Shown piece after piece: positions 22,501 through 31,500 of a stretch of 64,000 nucleotides of DNA. Each line of letters opens with the position of its first letter. Positions within the stretch are counted from its first letter, which is position 1. Position numbers and translations under genes: made by a program. The notes under the pieces were generated by a model that ran no database searches, was not told the origin of the DNA, and was given only the letters and a program-made list of their open reading frames with translations. Where the stretch lies: the NCBI GenBank assembly GCA_030068145.1, contig JAPJBO010000180.1, positions 1-64,000 of the forward strand. Reading direction: 5' to 3'. Source of the stretch: Diplonema papillatum (Eukaryota; Euglenozoa; Diplonemea; Diplonemida; Diplonemidae).

Positions 22501-24030
22501 ATCACGCTACGGCTCGATAGCAAGACCTCAAATTCCCAAAGAGTCGCGTCTGAATGATAAAGAGCGGCCCAAGAACGACTGCAAATTGGCCGATAATCAA
22601 ACAGCGGCGCAAGAACGACTGCAACTGTGGGCGGCAATGACAGATGACAGATGAACGGAGCTAGACCACAAATGTCCAAAGAGCCATGCCCGACTGACAG
22701 CAAACGGCCAAAGTGCGGTACGAGAACGACTGCAAATGTCCATAACACCTGTCTTTTTTTCCTTCAAGGACAGCAGATGACCGCAGAACGGTACCAGAAT
22801 GACAGCCAATGTCCAAGGAGCGGCACCAGAACGACTGCAGATTGCCAGAGACTGCCCCAAGAATGACAGCCAATGACCAATGAACAGCGTTAGAATGACA
22901 CAAATGCCCATGAGCCACGCCTGAATGACAGTGAACGGGCAAAGAGCGGCGCTAGAACGACTGCAATGGCCAAACTACAGAACGAGAACGACTGCAACTG
23001 GCCGGAGATCGCCCAGGAAGGACAGCCAATGACCAGCAAGCGGCACCAGAATGACAGCGAACGGCCATAGAGCGGTACCAGAACGACTGTGCCAGAATGC
23101 CAGCGAATGCGCCAGAACGACTGCAGATTGCCAGAGATCGCCCAGCCAATGACCAGCAAGCGGCACTAGAATGACTGCCTATGACCAACAAACGGCGCTA
23201 AAATGACCACAAATGCCCATGAGCCACACCTGAATGACGGACCAAGAGCGGCGCTAAAACGACTGCAATGGCCAAACTGCGGAACGAGAACGACTGCAAC
23301 TGGCCGGAGATCGCCCAGGAAGGACAGCCAATGACCAACGAGCGGTACCAGAATGACAGTGAACGGCCATAGAGCGGTACCAGAACGACTGTGCCAGAAT
23401 GCCAGCAAATGGCCAAGGAGCGGCGCCAGAACGACTCTCAATGACCAAAGAATGCCGCTAGAACGACTACAAATGCCCATAGAGCCTGAATGACGGCGGT
23501 CGGCCAAATGCAAATGTCCAAAGAACGGCGCTTGAACGACTGCAAATTGCCCAAGAGCAGCGCCAGCATGACTGAAAATGGCCAAACTGCGGCGCGAGAA
23601 CGCTGCAACAGGCTGGAGACCGCCCAGGAATGACAGCCAATGACCAAAGAGCGGCACCAGAATGACAGTGAACAGCCACAGAGTGGTACGAGAACGACTG
23701 CAAATGTCTAAATCACCTTGCTTGAGGGACGGCAAATGACCAGCAAGCGGCACCAGAATGACTGCCGACGACCAAAGAACGGAGCTAGAATGACCACAAA
23801 TGCCCAAAGAGCCGCGCCTGAATGACAGCGAACCGCCAAAGCGGTACTAGAGCGACTGCAAATGTCCAAAGCACCTTTGTTTGAAGGACGGCAAATGACT
23901 GCAGAACGGTGCCAGATTGACAGCCAATGGCCAAGGATTGGCACCAGAACGACTGCCAATCGCCAGAGATCGTTCCAACAATGACAGCCAATGAATGACC
24001 AGCAAGCGGCACCAGAATTAACGAACAGCG
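22501..24030. repeat. 32-bp degenerate minisatellite, long block (~47 units)
   Basis: Consecutive units such as GAATGACAGCCAATGACCAAAGAGCGGCACCA differ at many positions yet nearly all keep 32 bp. Because 32 is not a multiple of three, the minus-strand frame reads three different translations in turn. It is open over long stretches (23,166-23,807, 213 codons). Unit boundaries show no conserved-repeat/variable-spacer alternation, so this is not a CRISPR array. Confidence 0.88.
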
Positions 24031-24362
24031 TGACACATGAATGGTATCGTTTGGCTGAACAGGAAACTGTCCAAACCTGTCAAAGAATCCTGATCAATCA
24101 TCAGGCAAAGACAGTTGGATAAACAACAAAGACTGCCTGCGTCGGCCGCGCTTGCAGCGCGTTTCCGAGGAACACCACGAGGAGGTGCAGGTCAGATTTT
24201 TGTCCCTCATGTCAAAAACAAGCAATGAGCCATCGTCTGGACTTCGAAGCGGAGGATGATGAGGAATATCCTTTGTGTGACTCTTGATCCCTTTGAAGAG
24301 TTTCCTGCAGTTCACAGCGCCACCTTGCCAAAGGAGCTCTCAACAATGCGATGAGTGCCCCT
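24031..24362. repeat. Module E, copy 2, left half (interrupted by the hAT element)
   Basis: Matches 19,166-19,510 and 52,570-52,907 up to GATGAGTGCCCCT. There the match stops exactly at 24,362 and resumes at 48,543 with GTGCCCCTGATGTCGAAATGG. GTGCCCCT at 24,355-24,362 is the left copy of the 8-bp target duplication. Confidence 0.92.
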
Positions 24363-24445
24363 CAGGGTGGAACATAAGATCTGGGCCTCGGGGCCAAGGG
24401 CCAAGCAGGGGTTTTAGGTTTTTTTTGGGTGGACACCAGATTCTC
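24363..24445 (+). repeat. hAT terminal inverted repeat, left
   Basis: Begins CAGGGTGGAACATAAG and reaches GGTTTTTTTTGGGTGGACACC. The right end read inward has CAGCCTGGAAC and GGTTTTTTTTGGTGGCCTTACC at similar depth. The match is imperfect but collinear. Confidence 0.8.
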
Positions 24446-24683
24446 TAAGGTGAAATGGTCAAAACCTCCTGGGAAATTGGGGCGAAAAAAAATTTACGAA
24501 GCGCGGTTTTTAGGTCATTCCGGCACTCAAAAAAATTTTTTTTTCGCTGACTTTTTCCCTACAGACCACCTTCGCCGCCAGGTTTTACCGGTAGGTAGGT
24601 TTCAGTAAAAATGCAAGTACATGGCCCTACCCGCACGACTCCGGGTCCGAGCTTCACCCCCCGCCGAACGGTACGGTAAATCA

Positions 24684-24738
24684 AACTGCTTGCATGGGGG
24701 GTCCGGGGGGCAGCCCCCCCGGGGCACGGTACGGTACA
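24684..24738 (-). repeat. Subterminal GC hairpin with GTACCGTACCGT head, left copy
   Basis: The plus strand reads GGGGGGTCCGGGGGGCAGCCCCCCCGG (24,696 onward) and then CACGGTACGGTACACA. Its reverse complement has the same order as the two right-end copies: a TGTACCGTACCGT head, a CCGGGGGGC-NNN-GCCCCCCGG hairpin, then ACCCCCC. A second GGTACGGTA lies just outside, at about 24,670. Confidence 0.8.
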
Positions 24739-24769
24739 CAACAAACAGGTGGCCTTACAGGCTTACACT

Positions 24770-24875
24770 CGAATTTGGCGGTTTGTGACGGTCGAATTTG
24801 GCCTGGTTACGTCGTGTGATGCTGTGTGACGGTCGATATTGGTCTTTTTACGCCGCGTGATGCTGTGTGACAGGG
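24770..24875 (-). repeat. Diverged 41-bp subterminal repeats, left end (~2-3 units)
   Basis: GTGACGGTCGAATTTGGC, GTTACGTCGTGTGATGCTG and TGTGACGGTCGATATTGG match, in reverse complement, the 41-bp array at 47.93-48.34 kb (TTACGGTCGAATTGGGCAGG, TAACGCTCGTGTAACGCTA). They sit inside the hairpin, mirroring the right end. Confidence 0.65.
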
Positions 24876-25567
24876 GAAGGTCCGGGAGGGCTCCATCCGG
24901 CGCACGGTAGAAGGGATGCTGGCTTGGCAAGCTAGCTGAGATTTCCAGCAGAATTGTCCTGTTAGCCGTTTATGGTACGAAATGTCCTTCGCTTGACGAG
25001 TCATTAGCACGTCTGAACTTCACCAGGGCTTTCGATATTGACTTGTCTCTAGGTTTTTGCAGAAAGGTATGCTCGCTGGAACACGGGACAGGCGCGATGA
25101 CCCGCAGACAATACTCGAAGCTCATGCATGTTCATCGGCTCTACCTCATGAAGGGCTCAGACACACTTTGTAGACGAGCCTGCCACCCTCGTTCGCCACT
25201 GGCCAAGGCTCACTGCTGTAGCTCGGTTGGTTGCAAATTAAGCTCATCTGCACCATCGGGGAGTGGATGTGTTTGGTCGTTCCATGCCTGTACAGGATGG
25301 TCTTATTGCACCTTGCTAAGAGCTAAGAAAAAAACGGCGAGAGCACGAAGGCTTCTGCGTCATCAGACGAGACTGTCTCCCAGCGTCGGGCTTGCACAAA
25401 AAGTATGCCGCGGTTAGTATGTGATCGTGAAGCTAGTTTCCTCCAGAATACGCTAGCAAAATCATTTGTTTTTGTTTCTGCAATAACAGAACCCGAGCTG
25501 AACTCAAGGGATGTCGTTTGCTCGACACTAACGTTCTTGCAACGAGAAATCTCTGCGTCACCTCTGC
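24876..25567. other. hAT 3' non-coding region
   Basis: Sequence between the subterminal repeats and the transposase stop codon. The longest frame here (25,043-25,417, plus) has no ATG start and no recognisable motif. I see nothing further to annotate. Confidence 0.5.
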
Positions 25568-28500
25568 TCATTCGTCGGACCGGGACGAAGACGGGGACGA
25601 GGACGAGGACGAGGACGAGGAAAGGGAAGAGGAGGACGAACCGCAAGACGTAGAATCTTCCTCTGTCTCTTCTTCATCTTCTTCAACTTCTTCAACTTCT
25701 TCTTCTTCTTCAAATGCAGTCAACACTAAAACTGCCTTCTCGAAGAGAGTCTTTCCGTCAGCGGCAAACCTGACATTAACTGCCTCCAGTTTTTCCCACT
25801 TGGAATCTGGAGCCGGTTCTGTCTTCTTCCGGCTGTCACCAGCGGCCCGTCGACGTTTCTGCGCCCACCAAAGTCTACTTCCGGTCTCGATGAGCTCCCT
25901 TGCAGCAGCATCATCCCTCGGACCGTTTTTCACCAACATCAGCTCTGCACTGACGCTTGGCACTTTCGTCCGGTTGCGTACTGAGGGCAGTCGCGCCCGC
26001 ATCTGACCGAAGTCACGCTCTACGCCGGCGCTACTAGCGCACGTGCAGCAGATGGCAACTTGCACCACGCGCGGGACATTTTCTGTCATGTCCGCGTACG
26101 AGGCCAGTCGCTCCGACCAGAACTGCAATGGGTTCGGTGCGCCCGAACTCTTCTTGAAGGCTATGGCTGCAGCCTTTAGAGTCTGCCACTCCTGCAACAG
26201 ACTCTTTGGCGGTACGTCAGCAAAGGAGCACAGACTCTCCCACGCGTCATTCCTGAAGCCTGGTTGCCGTAGTTCCGCCTCTTTGCAGAGAACACAGCTT
26301 ACGACCAGGTTCGCAAGCACCACGTGTTCCGAAAGGACTACTTCCGGGACCATAAGTTTGGTTATGTCCTGGTGAATAGCCCGAAACCTTTTCGGAACGG
26401 TGTTGTCGATGGCCATTTTGCACAGTCGCATTTGAGTATTGCGAACGGCTCCTTCTATCTCGCAAGCCAGTCCTGCTTCAAGCTGGGCAACAAGCTGCGG
26501 GGAGGCAATTGTACGAAACAATTCGTGCAAATACTTCAGATCCGAAGCGAAGGAGGCTTTCTGCAAGCGGTCACAGAGCTTTCCTCTTTTCAGAAGCTTT
26601 ACCTCCATGTCTGCAGCTTGGCTTTTTTTTTTTGATTTCTTCGTCTTCGCCCGGCTGAAGAGTTCCCTGTCACTCAATACAGCCAGCCATCCCTCCCGCA
26701 TGCCAGGGGTGCAAGCGTTGGCGAAAGACCTCTCCCACTTCTTCATCCAACGAATGCGCCAGCTCGCGTCCGGCTTTGGCATCTTATGGCCCATCGCGTC
26801 CTCGAGAGCCCGGCGAAGAAGATTGCTTCCCCGAAAGATGCTGTTAATCTGGCGGAGCACAGACGTCATGTCTTTAAACGCTGGGCAGTCTAGCAAGATT
26901 TTCATCTTGACCTGCATTCTGTGTGCAGCGTCCATGCTCATCGCCAGAGACCGCCCAGCCGCCTTCCCCATCAACGCCGCGGCACCGTTGTCGCAACCTG
27001 TCATCGTCGATCCGTCGTCCGAGCTCCACCCATATACGTGACGAGGATGCAGGCTCATCTGCTTCAGCACTTCGTCTATGGCGGCAAAGGCTGCCTCTCC
27101 AGTTGCACCAAACTTCTTCTTTTTGTTCGTCTTCTTCGTGGCTGTCGGGGCGGATGTCTGCCCCTTAGCAGTTGAGCCCTTCGGAGCTGGCTTGGCAGCA
27201 GCTTTTCTGTTCGAGCTTTGCACTTTCGGGGTTGGTGCCGGCTTGGCAGCAACCTTCTCGCTCGACTTCGAACAGCGCGCTTTCGAGGTTGTCGTTGCTT
27301 GCCCCTTTGCAATTGTCGGCTTGACAGTGACCGCAGGCTTGTTCGCGGACGAGGGCTCCGACGCAGATGGAGGTGGCAAGGGTCCTCTGGCAGCGAAGAA
27401 CGCGGTGATGGGTTTGACGCCTAAAGCAGCTGCGACGGCAGACGGGGTTTGTACCGCCGCCTTCGGTGTCTTCGCCGTCGGTGGAGCAGCTGCGTTCTTC
27501 TGCTTTGGGATCCTCGTGCCCTTAAGCCTCGGTTTTCGTGCTGGGAGCGCGACGGCCGATACTAGGCCGACGAAAACTTCCTTCACCAGTAGTGGCGACG
27601 ACAAGTCTACCCACCGCAACCGGACGGCCAAGACTTCATCACCACAATGCGGCAACGAGGAACCGTCGACCACAACGAACAAAGGCGGTACGCACTTCGG
27701 TCCACGTGACAGTAGATCCTGTCGTAGCCGAAACAAGAGCAGTTTCGCCCACACGCCGATGAGCTCCCGGATGTCTCGTCGGAGCCCGTGCCTCTTTGTG
27801 ACGGCGGTTCCTTGCAGCTGCTCGCCCCACAATTGGTGAGCGATCTGGCGGTGGCTGAGACCACCCATGACACCGACATAGGCACGGGCATTGAGATTGT
27901 AGAGTGGTGTCTCAAGCCTTTCGTCTGTACGCAATGGCAAGATGCGGTCTTCGGTGTTTGAATGCCGCTCGGGCCGGGAGGGTACGCCCGCTACCGCAGT
28001 GCGGACGCTTCGAGCTTTCAACACCGTGAGCGCAGCGACGTGGCCACACTTCTTCAAGTGCTTCGTCCGCGACTTCTTGGCGGGCGGAGCCGACCAGTTC
28101 TGCTCTACCCCGAATGCGTATGCAGCCGCCTTAGCACTAGTCGGATAGGGGACGGCCTTCAGGAGGATAGCTGTTCTGCACACTTTGCAAAACGTTGTCT
28201 TCCCTTCCACATCGAAGCAGTCTTCTCCTGTCAACTCATACAGAGGACTCTGCGAAGCCGTTGGGTTGACGAATCTACCCTCTGATATCGTGAGCTCCTC
28301 TTGGCAACGAAGCTGGGACAGTTTGCAAAGTCGAACAACGAAACAGTGATCGCCCTTGAACACGCAGAAAGCTTTGGACCGGTCTTGCAGCTTGTCGACT
28401 TTCTCGAGGAGAGATGCGACCGAAAGGGCACCATCGATGTCCACGGCACTAAAACTGTGAAGGTTCAGCTTCTCCCGGAATTCGGTGAACGACTTCAACA

Positions 28501-31500
28501 AGGGAATGTAAGAGAGGGGGGTGAGACACTCCGTTGCTATGGCGTCGGCGTATGACTGTCTGTCCCGTTCGTCAACGATGAACTGACCGGCACGTGACCA
28601 CCACTCCGCCAGCATGGACGTGTTTGGGTTCGCAATAGGTCTTCCTTCCTGCAGTGCGTTCACAACGTAACCCACAACGTACGTGCTGGCATGCAGCCGA
28701 GGGTCGACAGCGGAGAACCCGTTATTGCCTGCAACGGCGCCGCGTTCACGTAAGCCATCAGCCACCGCTTTTTGCAATGCGCCGGGGCGCGAGTCGTACA
28801 CGTGAAATTCCCAACCCTTCAATGAAGGGCCAAATTCACGTTGGTCGTTGGAGCGGGTTGGATCGGATTTCAACGCTGTCTTCTGACTTTTCCGCGGAGG
28901 ACTTGTGTCAGGGTATGGGGGGCGGTCACCTGGACACAGGACTGTGGGTTCATCCTCTGCCTTTACACCCAGGCGGGCCCGGATCACCCCGAAACAGTCA
29001 GGACACGCACAACACGTGCATTCTGAGCAGCGCCAGCCGTCTCTGCAGTTCTTGCCACAGACGTTACATATCCACAGACTGTCATCCGGGCACTTTCGCT
29101 TCGCAGAAAAGCCTCTCAAACGGAAGTGGCCGTTGCATTCCAGACATCCGAACACCTTTTCTTCGGACGTGTTGGACTTTGCCTCAGGAAAAGGATGAAG
29201 CGAGTCTTCTGGACTGGCGATAATATCCTCCTCCATCGCGACGACGGTAAGAGGTAGCTGTAACTCGGACGGCAAGCACACGTACATGTACTGATCACAT
29301 GCCACATGGCCTGCTTCTGCGGAAATGCGCACGATGTTCCTCGCCGCAAATGTGGCAGTGTCGGATGGGGGACCTGTGAAAAGCAGGTGTAACAGCTGTG
29401 CGAAGTCCAGGTATCCCAACTTATTGGCAGCCGCGAATTTCTGCACAATGTTGGCACTTGACTGGTTCTCCGAAGCGTAGCTGAAAAACTCTGCTACGTC
29501 TCGGATCTGAGTCCTCGTTAACGCATGCGAATGGCAATGATGAGCTGCCACCGCACTGACCAACATGGACTCGCTGACGCTCGGACGTACGTCCAAGACC
29601 TCCACATCTACGACGGTCTCCAAGCGCTTTACCAGCTGATCGGCAGCTGCGCTTCTCCGGCATCCAATGGTGACCCGAACAGGTTTGGGTATCGGTACCG
29701 AAGTCGAGGTCAACAAGGTATTGTCGGGGTCTGGACTGATCACATTTTTCGATGCGACGGTTGTGCTAGATAGCACACTTTGGCGTCTGTCTGAAGCGTT
29801 GAGGAAGCGTGGCAGTACTGGAACGGCCAAAATCTCCACCGTCTCTTTTCCAGTGTCGGCGTCGATACTCGAGCGAGTCAACTGAGTGAAATTACGCTCG
29901 AGACCCTGGACGAGGGTCGGCTGCATGCGGGAGCTGCCTTGCAGAGACGGCATTCTCACGTAGATGAAGTGCCCGGTGCGAGACTTCATCTCTGCCATAG
30001 ACGGAACAAACACGATGTTGTGATTTGTTCGCCACGTCTCCTCACCTTTGAGTATGGCCCACAACTTCGCAAACGGCAGGTAACCAAGACCTCTTGTCGC
30101 CGCAAAGTTCCGCACATCACGGCAAGGAATGCCGGCACCCGAGATGGTATCGAGGGTCAAGCCGTAATCAGCAGCACATGCGTTTAATGCTGCATGTGCG
30201 ATGTCAGCAAGTTGGCACCGTTTCGTTGCCACAACACTTGCATATAAAGCGCACGTATTGCCCTGTTGCACGCTCTGAAAGCATGTCGCAGTGTCCCATG
30301 CCGAAGCCATGCACCGAGCCAGCTGCGAAGAGAAGTTATTTCCCCACTCTGGCAACGAGTCAACGACTGCGAACGTAACGTTCTGGTGCACCCGGCGAAG
30401 CATCACAACGTAGCCGTCTTCGCGGAAGCTTCGGACGCAAGTCTTCCATTCGACACACCTTGACTCTGCGTCATTGCGCATTACCCACTTTCCGTTTTCC
30501 TTCAGGAAAGCAACGTTGTGGCCACTGAGCAAGTCCCTTCCAAGATGCGTCACAAACCCAACAACCTCAAACTCGTCTTCTGGGGCCACGGTCACGGTCT
30601 GAGTGAGGGTCACGGGTGTGCACCTCTTCGCTGTCCCTTTCGCAGTCAAGGCGTACCGCTTCAGCATGACGAAAACGGTATCTTCCAATGTAACTTTGTC
30701 TGTTACATTTGTTGTGGAGTTTTGCTTGCACGCAGGACACGTATACTCTTCCAACAACGTCGGTAGAGTTGAAATGCAACCTTTGAGGTGCCATTCAAAG
30801 GTTCTCGCGAAACCGGAAGATCGTTCGAGCGCGATTTGAAGCTCCGTGACCGGTTCAGGAGTCACGCTTGCATGTGTACAGCTTGAGCAAGACTTCGTGC
30901 TCAAAAGCGTGTTTGCGAAGCGACCGTCGGTCTGCTGGCGAATCCTGGTCAGGATCTCGTGCGCATCATGCATCGCGTACTCCGTGCCTGCCGGGAACAT
31001 GACTTGCCGCAAGTCAAGAGCTCGTGTCTGAACTTCGGTGTCAGTCTTGTTTGACCGGTATGCCTCAACTGTCTTCCTAATTACGGCTGCCAAGGGGGTC
31101 GGAGGCTGGGTCTGATTGGTTAGCTGGTTCAAATAGCCAGTGTCCCTGATCAGCAGTTGGAGAATGGCATTGATGCAACACGTGTTCTTTGTGTTTGCAA
31201 TGCCCCTCCCGGCAGTGGCTTCAGGATCGTAGGACCCTGATTCATCAACGCCGGGGTAAACGGCAGAAGGCCTGTCTGTGGTAGCCCGACTTTCAGGGTT
31301 GTGGCTCGGCGACTTCTTCAACGCGGTAGCTGTAGCAGAACGCTGCGCACTGACACCCATCGAAGGGCGAACTGCTTCAGGCACCTCGATGTTAGGCGGA
31401 GTCCATGTGCGGGCTTCGGCATCGTTGGCAAGCTGCTCGTACGCGACCGAATACACCACAGTGGCAGCTGCAGCAGCAAGGTCCGGACTTGAAGCTGAAG

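Noticed and set aside
22501..24030. CRISPR-like array of ~32-bp repeats
   Set aside because: Units are contiguous, with no alternation of constant repeat and unique spacer, and the setting is eukaryotic.
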